Source: an uncultured Fibrobacter sp. (GTDB taxonomy: Bacteria; Fibrobacterota; Fibrobacteria; Fibrobacterales; Fibrobacteraceae). From it: a stretch of 9,404 nt of DNA. Below, one piece after another: positions 1-6,014 of this stretch. The notes below the pieces were generated by a model that did not search any database, had not been told where the DNA came from, and saw only the letters and a list, made by a program, of their open reading frames with translations. Location of the stretch: assembly GCA_937891805.1 (NCBI GenBank), contig CALATK010000122.1, positions 1 through 9,404 of the forward strand. Reading direction: 5' to 3'. The stretch's first letter is position 1, and every line of letters starts with the position of its first letter. A program made the translations under genes and the position numbers.

Positions 1-2
1 CT

Positions 3-968
3 CTCATCGAGAAGATGGACTGCGATTTCTCTTCATCGAGTGACAAGTCGAGCGATAGCAAGTCCAACGATCCCGCCGAAGTGACCGACGACTCCAGCGA
101 CAGCAAGGGCAATCCTTCTTCGGCAGGAACATCGACCAAGTCAAGCAATTCCAATTCGTCTGGAAATGGCACAAAGTCAAGCAACAGTTCTGCGAGCAAG
201 GTCGAGTCTTCGTTTAGTAAAGGCGAGGTTCCGAAAAGTTACGCCGAAGCAAAGGTCATGCCGTCTGGAACATACGATTGCACGAAGTATAAGTGTGTTA
301 CGACAGAATACCTGAACCAGGAATTCCTTGAAACGGGTAAGTATGGCGAAATTCTCGATGAACGCGATGGTCAGGTTTATAAGACTGCTCAGATTGGCGA
401 GCAGATATGGATGGCACAGAATTTGAACTATGCCGACAGTATTAAAACGCCTAGTTTGTTGGAACGTAATTGGTGCTATGAATACAATGAAGAAAAATGT
501 GCGTATGGCGGTCGGCTTTACACCTGGGCCGCGGCGATTGACTCAATCGCACTTTACGACGGCGGCAATGGAGTGGACTGTGGCAGAAAAAAGACCTGCT
601 CTCTACCTTCAAAAGTTCAGGGTTTATGTCCGATGGGGTGGCATCTGCCTGATACAACCGAATGGAATGTTTTAATTGATGAAGTTGGCGGAACAGATGA
701 TGCGGGTAAGGCTCTCAAATCTCAGACGGGATGGACTAATAATCGTAACGGTACGGACGCATACGGTTTTGCGGCGTTGCCTGTGGGCTCGAGACCAACC
801 GATGGTTTTGTCAATGCTGGCGATTATACAGACTTTTGGAGTTCTTCCGAAATTGATGGCTATTATGTATATGGCGTGAATATGTATTATGGACGTCCGA
901 GTGCACTCATGGTTAATCGCAGTAAGGTCATTGCAGTGAGCGTCCGTTGCCTCAAGGACTCTGAGTAA
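3..968 (+). CDS. FISUMP-domain surface protein, 5' end outside window
   Basis: The frame is open to the left edge, and the ATG at 15 has no spaced Shine-Dalgarno, so the gene most likely begins upstream. Counting from that ATG, residues 5-70 are a Ser/Asn/Lys-rich low-complexity linker of the kind that separates modules in Fibrobacter envelope proteins. A FISUMP domain (the Fibrobacter succinogenes major paralogous family) follows from about residue 110. Its hallmarks are DGQVYKTAQIGEQIWMAQNLNY in shortened form (QIWMAQNLNY), YGGRLYTWAAA, LCPMGWHLPDTTEW, a FWSSSE block and the terminal SVRCLKDSE. Cysteine pairs in the domain suggest disulfides and export. The next FISUMP gene starts 18 nt downstream, so the two look co-transcribed. 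FISUMP proteins are thought to be envelope proteins, but no function is established. The family call is secure; the N-terminus, including any signal peptide, is not visible. Confidence 0.85.
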   Translation, partial: LIEKMDCDFSSSSDKSSDSKSNDPAEVTDDSSDSKGNPSSAGTSTKSSNSNSSGNGTKSSNSSASKVESSFSKGEVPKSYAEAKVMPSGTYDCTKYKCVTTEYLNQEFLETGKYGEILDERDGQVYKTAQIGEQIWMAQNLNYADSIKTPSLLERNWCYEYNEEKCAYGGRLYTWAAAIDSIALYDGGNGVDCGRKKTCSLPSKVQGLCPMGWHLPDTTEWNVLIDEVGGTDDAGKALKSQTGWTNNRNGTDAYGFAALPVGSRPTDGFVNAGDYTDFWSSSEIDGYYVYGVNMYYGRPSALMVNRSKVIAVSVRCLKDSE

Positions 969-986
969 TTTCCAAAAGGTTTTGCT

Positions 987-1664
987 ATGAAAAATACATT
1001 CGCGAAAATGTTTACGGTCTGCGCCCTTGCGGGGATGCTCGGTTTCGCCCTTTCCGCCTGTGACGATTCTTCATCAGCCTCTAGCAACGGACAGGATGAA
1101 AGCGCGACGGTGGAGTCGTCATCTTCAACATCGGCCATTAATAAGGGTAAATCGTCTGAATCCAAAACGGGGGATGAAATTTCCTCGTCCGATGAACAAG
1201 ATACTGGAGATACAAGGGAATACTCTAGTTCATCTCGAAAGACTTCCTCAAAAAGTGAAAGTTCGTCAAGTGTTGAGGTTAGTTCGTCTAGTAGTTTCCC
1301 GGTGGTCGATTGTGAAAGGGAAGGAGCAATCCTTTCAATGGCCGATGGAACAAGCTTTATTTGTAAAGATGGTTTTCTTGTCCCCTACTCAAGCTCAAGT
1401 AAAATTACATTAAGTTCCTCCAGCAACTATCCCGTTATGGACAGCGTATTCAACAGCGAGCTGAGTTATGGAGAATTCGAGGATCCAAGAGACCATCAGG
1501 TCTACAAGACAAGAACGCTTACTTTGTCTAATGGGCAGAAAATTGAAGTCTTTGCGCAGAATCTGAATTACGGGAAATTTCTAAAAGAAGGTGATGAAAT
1601 CATTGAGGGGGATACAATAAAATTCTGTTACGATGATGATGAGTGGTATTGCGATAATTTTTAA
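987..1664 (+). CDS. FISUMP lipoprotein, truncated by an in-frame TAA
   Basis: The 225-residue product starts with a lipoprotein signal peptide: Lys at 2 and 7, a hydrophobic core, and lipobox LSAC with the lipidated cysteine at residue 25. Residues 26-105 are a Ser-rich linker. A small two-cysteine module (CEREGAIL to FICKDGFLVPY, about 108-134) follows, then a second Ser patch. The FISUMP domain begins near residue 161 (YGEFEDPRDHQVYKT, VFAQNLNYG) but stops after WYCDNF at a TAA (1662-1664). The same frame stays open for 156 codons beyond and encodes the rest of the domain, so this is the 5' half of a gene with a nonsense codon. An AAAAGG seven bases before the ATG supports the start. The Ser-rich stalk and lipid anchor could still be made, but the domain would be incomplete. 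A sequencing error or readthrough are alternatives. Confidence 0.8.
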   Translation: MKNTFAKMFTVCALAGMLGFALSACDDSSSASSNGQDESATVESSSSTSAINKGKSSESKTGDEISSSDEQDTGDTREYSSSSRKTSSKSESSSSVEVSSSSSFPVVDCEREGAILSMADGTSFICKDGFLVPYSSSSKITLSSSSNYPVMDSVFNSELSYGEFEDPRDHQVYKTRTLTLSNGQKIEVFAQNLNYGKFLKEGDEIIEGDTIKFCYDDDEWYCDNF

Positions 1665-2132
1665 GGTGGACAGTACACCTGGGCAGGTGTTATGGGTTTC
1701 CCTTATGCATGTAATGATCACAAAACTAATACGGTCGAGTGTCCTTTCATATTGGATGCCGACGACTACGGAAGGCAATATAGGGGCATTTGTCCAGAGG
1801 GGTGGCATATAACGAATAAGAGAGAATGGGCTGTAGGAATTGTTGGCGGAAGAGGTTCTTTGTCGGTCTCTAAGGCTTCTGGGGGCGTTGATGCTGCCGG
1901 ACTATCTATTTTGTTGAGAAATAACTATGCATCCTGGTTCTTGCCCTCTGTTTTGGATGGAAATCTTCAAGAAAATGATACTCATGCTCAAGTGTTGAAG
2001 TTCTCTATAGAAACTGGTGAATTTGGATACGTTAGAAAGGGTGCAAAAATTACGGGAAAATATGTACCTGATTCGAAACATAGATCCATAGTAGGAGTCA
2101 GATGTACGAGAGACTATGTTTATGAAAACTAA
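1665..2132 (+). pseudogene. 3' half of the broken FISUMP lipoprotein gene
   Basis: This continues the frame of the preceding gene straight after its TAA. The first codons read GGQYTWAGVMGFPYACN, the expected continuation of the FISUMP GGxYTW block. Next come GICPEGWHITNKREW (compare GWHLPDTTEW in the first gene), a glycine-rich stretch, and a terminal VGVRCTRD matching the family's SVRCLKD ending. The first ATG after the stop is at 1692, with no convincing Shine-Dalgarno, so independent translation is unlikely. The middle of the domain is diverged: FWSSSE is not recognisable. The absence of any further stop or frameshift argues that the TAA is recent, a readthrough site or an assembly error. 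Confidence 0.75.
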
Positions 2133-2176
2133 GAGATGAATTTAGATTGCAAAATCAAAAAACGAGGATAACCTAT

Positions 2177-2266
2177 ATGAGTAAGAAAAAAGAACGAACA
2201 TATAACTCCTATCGTATTGAACAGCTAGGCCCTCGTCTGATGATGGATGCGACTGTCTCCGATTGA
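2177..2266 (+). pseudogene. 29-residue remnant with LEPR-type N-terminal motif
   Basis: A short open frame starts at ATG 2177 with a plausible ribosome site (GAGGA eight bases upstream). It encodes a basic start (MSKKKERTYNS) and then YRIEQLGPRLMMDA, and ends at TGA 2264. The pattern E-x-L-(E/G)-P-R-L-x-x-D-A resembles the LEPR-XLL motif found at the N-terminus of very large bacterial surface proteins. Here Gly replaces the usual Glu of LEPR. The protein stops a few residues after the motif, and the sequence immediately beyond is a FISUMP tail, so this looks like the beginning of a large adhesin-like gene whose body was deleted. A genuine small peptide is possible but less likely. The motif resemblance is from memory. 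Confidence 0.5.
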
Positions 2267-2270
2267 TTTT

Positions 2271-2300
2271 TCTGTCTGTTGCGTTAAGGACTCTGACTAA
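2271..2300 (+). pseudogene. Scar of a third FISUMP gene: last ten codons
   Basis: Read in this frame the sequence gives SVCCVKDSD and a TAA stop. The last nine codons, counting the stop, match the end of the first FISUMP gene (VRCLKDSE, TAA) at 23 of 27 bases. Nothing recognisable as FISUMP lies upstream in this frame, and the LEPR-type remnant ends only five bases before. This is the expected product of a deletion or recombination that joined the start of one gene to the tail of another. Confidence 0.6.
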
Positions 2301-2313
2301 CCCGCCGATAAAC

Positions 2314-2465
2314 AATCATTCCACACCCCACACTACACACTCCACACCCGCTTCTGCGTTAGGGGGCGTCGCACCGCCATGCGGTGGCGAGACGCGCAAG
2401 CGGCTCGATGAACCGAGCGTGCTCGGCGAGCAGCACCCGACCCGGCCCCGTGCCGGGGAACGCCC
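2314..2465. repeat. Intergenic repeat, long copy with hairpin cassette
   Basis: Bases 2314-2365 match 3339-3390 at 48 of 52 positions, and 2453-2465 (CCGGGGAACGCCC) are identical to 3391-3403. Between these arms the long copy carries 87 extra bases (2366-2452). These are GC-rich and full of short inverted repeats: GCTCG/CGAGC, TGCTC/GAGCA, an imperfect CACCGC/GCGGTGG stem, and CCCGGC/GCCGGG, whose right arm lies in the conserved end. The left arm is C/A-rich and almost free of G. No coding potential is convincing here. With the LEPR remnant and FISUMP scar this accounts for the gene-poor stretch 2133-2496. Confidence 0.75.
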
Positions 2466-2496
2466 AAGGAAGGAGTGTTTTTAAAAGCCTGTCCGC

Positions 2497-2525
2497 TTGC
2501 TTTAATACCGGAAATTGTATATATT
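2497..2525 (+). promoter_or_regulatory. Sigma70-like promoter of the toxin-antitoxin operon
   Basis: TTGCTT (2497-2502), a 17-base spacer, then TATATT (2520-2525). Transcription would begin near 2532. A near-perfect Shine-Dalgarno AAGGAGGT (2540-2547) lies five bases before the antitoxin ATG. Such pairs commonly repress their own promoter, but no clear operator palindrome is visible here. Confidence 0.55.
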
Positions 2526-2552
2526 TAGATTAGATGAATAAGGAGGTGCAGT

Positions 2553-2750
2553 ATGTCTGATGTCGCTTTTGCCGATTTTACCGAGCAGGTGCTGTCTCTT
2601 TCCTATGAGCAGACCCTTACGCTGATGAGCAAGATGTTGGAATCGTTGAAGACCAAACGGCGCGAAGAAAATTTCGCCGAACTGGAAAAAGACGTCGCGC
2701 GCAGTTCCATGAATTCCATGTGGGAGGAATTGAAGAATGACACATGGTGA
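2553..2750 (+). CDS. Putative antitoxin of a MazF/PemK-type pair
   Basis: This 65-residue protein precedes and overlaps (by 14 bases) a MazF/PemK toxin gene, the standard order for a type II pair, and it has a strong ribosome site (AAGGAGGT). The N-terminal half (VLSLSYEQTLTLMSKMLESLK) is predicted to be helical and amphipathic. A charged KTKRREE segment follows, then a C-terminal region (MNSMWEELKNDTW) that could wrap the toxin. No ribbon-helix-helix or AbrB motif is obvious, so the antitoxin class is unassigned. The role is inferred mainly from position. Its inferred job is to bind and neutralise the toxin and perhaps to repress the operon. Confidence 0.7.
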   Translation: MSDVAFADFTEQVLSLSYEQTLTLMSKMLESLKTKRREENFAELEKDVARSSMNSMWEELKNDTW

Positions 2751-3081
2751 AGTCTGGCTAATCGATTTTGGCGACCCAGTTGGCAGCCTTCCGTCCAAGA
2801 TTCGCCCTGCGGTCGTGATGCAAAATGATCTGCTCGGCATAAAGAATCTGAACACAGTCGTTGCGATTCCTTTTACTTCGAATCTCGAAAGAGCTGGCCA
2901 CGAGCCGAACATTCTGTTCCGAAAGGAAGAAACGGGTCTCCCGAAGGATTCTGTTGCGGTTATTCACCTTATCGGTGCGGTCAACAAGTTCTGTTTTGAC
3001 AGAAAGGTTTCTACTATGTCAGAACTGAACTACCGCAGGCTTGTAGACGCCGTGACGAAATTAATTGACAGCGAGAAGTAG
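2737..3081 (+). CDS. MazF/PemK-family mRNA endonuclease toxin
   Basis: The 114-residue length is typical of the family. The N-terminus GEVWLIDFGDPVGS, then KIRPAVVMQND and VVAIPFTSN, are the conserved strands of the SH3-like barrel. Arg23 (in RPAVV) and Thr47 (in PFTS) sit where the catalytic Arg and Thr/Ser of MazF enzymes lie. The closing helix (NYRRLVDAVTKLI) is also typical. Such toxins cut RNA at short sequence-specific sites when the antitoxin is degraded; the target sequence cannot be read from the protein. The start lies inside the antitoxin gene, with GGGAGG nine bases upstream, implying coupled translation. All key residues are present, so it is probably active. Confidence 0.9.
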   Translation: MTHGEVWLIDFGDPVGSLPSKIRPAVVMQNDLLGIKNLNTVVAIPFTSNLERAGHEPNILFRKEETGLPKDSVAVIHLIGAVNKFCFDRKVSTMSELNYRRLVDAVTKLIDSEK

Positions 3082-3114
3082 GAAAAGCCCTATTCGTCAG
3101 ATAAGTTTGGCCAA

Positions 3115-3297
3115 TCAGAACCCCTTTTCCGCAACGACATTCTTTTGCTTCTGCTGCAAGATGATGTCGAAAGCCTTGGCGAAGAATTCCGCTTCTTCTG
3201 CCGATGCCGCGCTTTCGATAACATCGGATGTTTCCGAAAGACCGATGTGCTTGCATTCTTCGTAAAGTTCGTGCATTCTTTTCGCTTGCTGAGTCAT
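3115..3297 (-). CDS. Small hypothetical protein, convergent to the toxin gene
   Basis: This 60-residue protein (MTQQAKRMHELYEECKHIG to NVVAEKGF) was not recognised. It is charged and probably all-helical, with an Ala/Glu-rich middle (SAASAEEAEFFAKAF) and no signal peptide or membrane segment. A longer frame starts at 3351, but it would begin inside the flanking repeat, and a TATATT box six bases before the ATG at 3297 favours the shorter form. The gene ends 33 bases from the toxin stop on the opposite strand and lies within the same repeat-bounded unit. It might be an accessory to the toxin pair or unrelated cargo. Whether it is expressed is uncertain. Confidence 0.55.
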   Translation of the reverse strand: MTQQAKRMHELYEECKHIGLSETSDVIESAASAEEAEFFAKAFDIILQQKQKNVVAEKGF

Positions 3298-3303
3298 ATC
3301 ATA

Positions 3304-3309
3304 AATATA
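3304..3309 (-). promoter_or_regulatory. Possible -10 box close to the ATG
   Basis: On the minus strand TATATT ends six bases before the ATG at 3297, and no Shine-Dalgarno lies between. If used, transcription would start at or next to the start codon. No good -35 is visible. Confidence 0.35.
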
Positions 3310-3338
3310 CAAACATTTTTGAAAAAAACACTTTGAAT

Positions 3339-3403
3339 AATCATCCCACACCCCACCCTACACACTTCACACCCGCGTCTGCGTTAGGGGCCGGGGAACG
3401 CCC
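3339..3403. repeat. Intergenic repeat, short copy
   Basis: Direct-orientation partner of the repeat at 2314-2465, lacking the 87-nt hairpin cassette: here GCGTTAGGGG runs straight into CCGGGGAACGCCC. With the long copy it brackets the toxin-antitoxin operon and the small minus-strand gene. Its right end abuts the -35 box of the next gene. Confidence 0.75.
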
Positions 3404-3404
3404 T

Positions 3405-3433
3405 TTGACGGCAGGCTCTTTTTTTGCTAAATT
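3405..3433 (+). promoter_or_regulatory. Sigma70-like promoter of the helicase-associated-domain gene
   Basis: TTGACG (3405-3410), a 17-base spacer, then TAAATT (3428-3433), extended to TAAATTTG, which also fits the TAnnTTTG form known from Bacteroidota. The predicted start near 3440 lies downstream of the TTG codon at 3424, which excludes that codon as the translation start. Confidence 0.65.
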
Positions 3434-3459
3434 TGCGACCCTATTTCAGGGGATGCGCT

Positions 3460-5355
3460 ATGATGGATTTGTCTGTATTTTTCGATGGAATGTCCAAGCC
3501 CATGCTGCGTGAGGTCCACGCTACGGCATACGGCAAGAAGGGCCTGCTGAACAACGCCTTGATTCAGTCGGAGGTGGTGTCCTTTTATTCCAGCGAAGAA
3601 CGCATGCAGTCTATCCGTCAAAAATTGGAGAGCTGGCAGCGGCATTGTCTGGACCTGATTTACCTGAGCGGGAGCCGCGGACTTTCTTACAACGAGCTGC
3701 GCCTTTCTGTGCCTGCGGCCAAGAGCGCCGAGCTCCAGAAGTTTCTGATTTCCCTTTGCCAGCAGTTTTTGGTGTGGCGTTCTTCGACGCCTGCTGCCGT
3801 CGTGTATTACGGTTTTCGGAATTTCGAGGAGAACATCCGTTACGTTCCCGAACCGGTGGACCCTTCCAAGGGCACTCACGTGGGTTACAGCGTGCTTCTG
3901 GACTGGCACGTTTGCAAGGTGCTGGGGCTTGCCCAGCGGGGCGAACTGAAGGTGAACGGCAACGGGACCCTGCACCGCCGCAGCCGGCAGCTCTGCCTGG
4001 ATTCCTTTACATCGGCTTCCAAGCTGTGGTCTAGCGCCGCCGAATCGGAACTGACCCTGATTTTCAGTTTCTTGACCCAGAACCGCTGGCTTTCACTGGT
4101 GGGCACGAACCTTTACCCCTCGGAAAAGGCCCTTGACTTTTTGAAGAAGAACAGTTTCCGCCTGCATCAGGACATTCTCTCCTGGTGGCTGTGCGTCCGT
4201 TTCCAAAAAGACCGCATGCTCTGCAAGAGCCTTTTCAAGAACCTCTCCACGGTTACCTCTGTGCAGGACGCCGCCCAGATTTTCTGGGTGCTGGACCCCA
4301 CCTTCCGCATTCTGGACAAGAGCCGTCACCTGGGCTGGGAAAACCTGCCCCGCCCCCTGCGGGAGGCGTGGCTCCTGGGACTTGTGGACTTTACCCTCTC
4401 CGGGCAGAAGGGCGTGCACAAGGTGGAGCAGGTGGCGCTGAACGCAAGCGGCCTGGAATGGATGGAGACTTCGGTGATGCCCATGCCCGAGGCGTCCGTT
4501 TCGGTGCTCCCGAACTTTGACATCGTGGCTTCCGTAGGCACGTCGCCGAGAATCCTGTTTGTGCTTTCGACCCTCGCGGTTTCCAAGAACGACGAGACCT
4601 TCCTCTGTTTCAGCCTGGACAAGGAGACTTACCTTTCGGGGCTCCGCAGCGGTTTTCCAGAATCGGAAATCGAGCATTTCCGGAACGGCGTCAAGACTCC
4701 CGACAACGTGTCTTCGGCGCTGGACGAATGGAACGGATCCTTCTATGGAGCCCGGGTCCGTACGGTGCGCCTTTTGAAGATTGACGACGCCAAGGCGCTG
4801 AACGAACTTTCGGCTTTCCCGCAGTTCATGGAAAACGTGGAGGAGTTCATTCCGGGATACGGCTTCTTGATCAAGCCGGAGCGGGAAGAGGGCGTGTTCT
4901 CCATTCTGGAAAGTTACGGTTTTTGCCCCAATGCCTCTCGCGCTCTGGAAAACGCAGAGAAGGCTCCTACGGAAGAATGGCGCAAGGATTTCTGTATCCC
5001 GCGCTACGAGGCGGGCACGCCGGACTACGAGCTCCGCGGCGGGCAGGACGAATCGTCCATGCAGTCTTCGCTGGACGCCACCAAGTACGGAAGTCTCTAC
5101 CGCAAGCTGGATACCTTTGACCTGGTGAAGGTGCTTCGCTATGCGAAGGTGACGGGAACCCTGCTGGGCGCCCAGGTAAAAGACCCCGGCAAGCGCGGCG
5201 ACAAGATGAAGGAAATCACCTTCTACGTGCATTCCCTGCACCTGTCCAAGGCGCCTTTCAACGCCGAAATTCAAGAAGTGGGCAGCGAAGAAAACCATCC
5301 CTTGCTTCTCTCCTTTATCCAGGAAGTCAAGGTCATGCAGAAAAAATCCGTCTAG
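3460..5355 (+). CDS. Large protein with XPB/Ssl2-type helicase-associated domain, no ATPase core
   Basis: The 631-residue protein starts at ATG 3460 (or the next codon, 3463), with AGGGG about seven bases upstream. Upstream codons in frame precede the predicted transcription start. Residues about 346-445, beginning SVLPNFDIVASVGTSPRI and running through FSLDKETYLSGLRSGFPESE and LDEWNGSFYGARVRTVRLL, look like the helicase-associated domain found N-terminal to XPB/Ssl2-type helicases (Pfam Helicase_C_3). The N-terminal third is helical and may hold winged-helix-like segments (SYNELRLSVPAAKSAELQKFL). No Walker A, DEAD/DEAH box or other helicase motif is present, and no signal peptide or membrane helix, so it should be a cytoplasmic nucleic-acid-related protein. 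The helicase partner, if any, is not in this window. The domain call is by pattern; the function is unknown. Confidence 0.75.
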   Translation: MMDLSVFFDGMSKPMLREVHATAYGKKGLLNNALIQSEVVSFYSSEERMQSIRQKLESWQRHCLDLIYLSGSRGLSYNELRLSVPAAKSAELQKFLISLCQQFLVWRSSTPAAVVYYGFRNFEENIRYVPEPVDPSKGTHVGYSVLLDWHVCKVLGLAQRGELKVNGNGTLHRRSRQLCLDSFTSASKLWSSAAESELTLIFSFLTQNRWLSLVGTNLYPSEKALDFLKKNSFRLHQDILSWWLCVRFQKDRMLCKSLFKNLSTVTSVQDAAQIFWVLDPTFRILDKSRHLGWENLPRPLREAWLLGLVDFTLSGQKGVHKVEQVALNASGLEWMETSVMPMPEASVSVLPNFDIVASVGTSPRILFVLSTLAVSKNDETFLCFSLDKETYLSGLRSGFPESEIEHFRNGVKTPDNVSSALDEWNGSFYGARVRTVRLLKIDDAKALNELSAFPQFMENVEEFIPGYGFLIKPEREEGVFSILESYGFCPNASRALENAEKAPTEEWRKDFCIPRYEAGTPDYELRGGQDESSMQSSLDATKYGSLYRKLDTFDLVKVLRYAKVTGTLLGAQVKDPGKRGDKMKEITFYVHSLHLSKAPFNAEIQEVGSEENHPLLLSFIQEVKVMQKKSV

Positions 5356-5364
5356 TTCGGATTT
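5341..5364 (-). terminator. Intrinsic terminator of the cytochrome gene
   Basis: AAATCCG (5344-5350) and CGGATTT (5358-5364) form a perfect 7-bp stem with a 7-base loop. Read on the minus strand the hairpin is followed directly by a T run (CGGATTTTTTC), 15 bases after the cytochrome stop. The stop codon of the plus-strand gene (5353-5355) sits in the loop. There is no T run on the plus side beyond the stem. Confidence 0.65.
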
Positions 5365-5378
5365 AGTCGAAAGAGGTT

Positions 5379-5825
5379 TTAGGGCAGTGTCTGGGCGTAG
5401 CCTGCGATGTCCACCATTTCGTCCAGCGTGAGCTCGTCGTAAAACGGTTCCATGCCCTCCCGGGTCTCGTCGCCGAAATTCATCTGATACCAGAATGTGG
5501 GCATGTCGTCCCGGGCCCTTTGCCCCAGGTAGGTGGGCTTTGCCTCCATCGGCGTGAAATTGATTCGCCTGCCGTCGAGATTGTGGCAGCCCCTGCAGTT
5601 CTGGTAAAAGAGTTTCTCTCCCCGTTTCAGATTTGCCCCTTTGATTTTTCCGTCTTTGTCCAGGAGCTTATAGACCAGATAGGCCATGCGCTTGTCTTCT
5701 CTGGTAAGGGTGTCTCCAGGGGAGCCGGGCTCAGGCGCATCTCCTGCAGGCGCCGGTTCTCCAAAAACCAGGCCGTAGCCTGCAAGACAGAGGGCGATTC
5801 CCAGGGTTCTAAACGAACGGCGCAT
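5379..5825 (-). CDS. Secreted monohaem c-type cytochrome
   Basis: This 148-residue protein has a signal peptide (RR near the start, hydrophobic IALCLAGYGLVFG, likely cut in the PAPAG region), a Pro/Gly/Asp-rich linker, and one haem attachment motif CRGCH at residues 77-81. The following fold fits class I cytochrome c: KRGEKLFYQNCRGCHNLDG, then GMEPFYDELTLDEM with Met125 as the likely axial ligand, ending in DIAGYAQTL, the usual final helix. It would carry electrons in the periplasm or at the outer membrane. No oxidase, reductase or cytochrome maturation gene lies nearby, so the partner is unknown. It is convergent with the plus-strand gene and probably monocistronic, with its own terminator. 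The start has no Shine-Dalgarno and a TATATT only six bases upstream. Confidence 0.88.
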   Translation of the reverse strand: MRRSFRTLGIALCLAGYGLVFGEPAPAGDAPEPGSPGDTLTREDKRMAYLVYKLLDKDGKIKGANLKRGEKLFYQNCRGCHNLDGRRINFTPMEAKPTYLGQRARDDMPTFWYQMNFGDETREGMEPFYDELTLDEMVDIAGYAQTLP

Positions 5826-5831
5826 GGGGAG

Positions 5832-5837
5832 AATATA
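5832..5837 (-). promoter_or_regulatory. Possible -10 box close to the cytochrome ATG
   Basis: On the minus strand TATATT lies exactly six bases before the ATG (5825), the same spacing as at 3297, with CTCCCC and no Shine-Dalgarno between. The -35 region falls in the TAGGGG repeat and shows no consensus. Confidence 0.35.
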
Positions 5838-5843
5838 GTAATT

Positions 5844-5991
5844 AGGGGGTAGGGGGTAGGATCTAGGGGTTAGGATTTAGGATCTAGGGGTTAGGATTTA
5901 GGGAGGTGTGGAATGTGCAGCTCGGGTCTTAAACGTTGTCATCCTCGCGCCTCATTACTCACAACTCACCACTCACAACTCATAACTCAAT
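5844..5991. repeat. Composite intergenic repeat, left copy
   Basis: The order of parts is as follows. First come TAGGGGG repeats and two exact copies of a 21-bp unit starting AGGATCTAGGGG (5858-5878 and 5879-5899). Then a 50-bp segment (5899-5948) matches 6425-6474 at 48 of 50 bases. Last is a 42-base tract without G built from ACTCAC-like words (5950-5991). The same order recurs at 6390-6718. It fills the gap between the cytochrome and small-protein genes, which are both on the minus strand. Confidence 0.8.
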
Positions 5992-6014
5992 CGCCTAGCC
6001 TTGCTTGGCGGCGA
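5991..6014. other. Imperfect hairpin over the 3' end of the small secreted gene
   Basis: TCGCC-TA-GCC, loop TTGCTT, GGC-GGCGA: eight base pairs with a two-base bulge formed by two bases of the stop codon. There is no T run on the minus-strand downstream side, so it may stabilise the 3' end or act as a weak terminator. Confidence 0.35.

Noticed and set aside
2263..2484. Plus-strand frame through the long repeat copy
   Set aside because: It needs a TTG start, runs through the FISUMP scar in another frame and the hairpin cassette, and has no domain signal.
3082..3114. Terminator between the convergent toxin and small hypothetical genes
   Set aside because: Only the short palindrome TTGGCCAA was found, with no stem of useful length or T run.
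3424..3459. TTG at 3424 as start of the large helicase-associated-domain protein
   Set aside because: It lies upstream of the predicted transcription start (near 3440) and lacks a ribosome site; ATG 3460 has AGGGG at a good distance.
4093..5298. Minus-strand open frame (401 codons) opposite the helicase-associated-domain gene
   Set aside because: It lies wholly inside a gene with promoter, ribosome site and domain similarity; the product is His/Arg/Gln-rich with no motifs.
5844..5890. G-quadruplex in the TAGGGGG tandem region
   Set aside because: Four G runs of at least four exist, but one loop is about 17 bases, so a stable quadruplex is doubtful; it is treated as tandem repeat.
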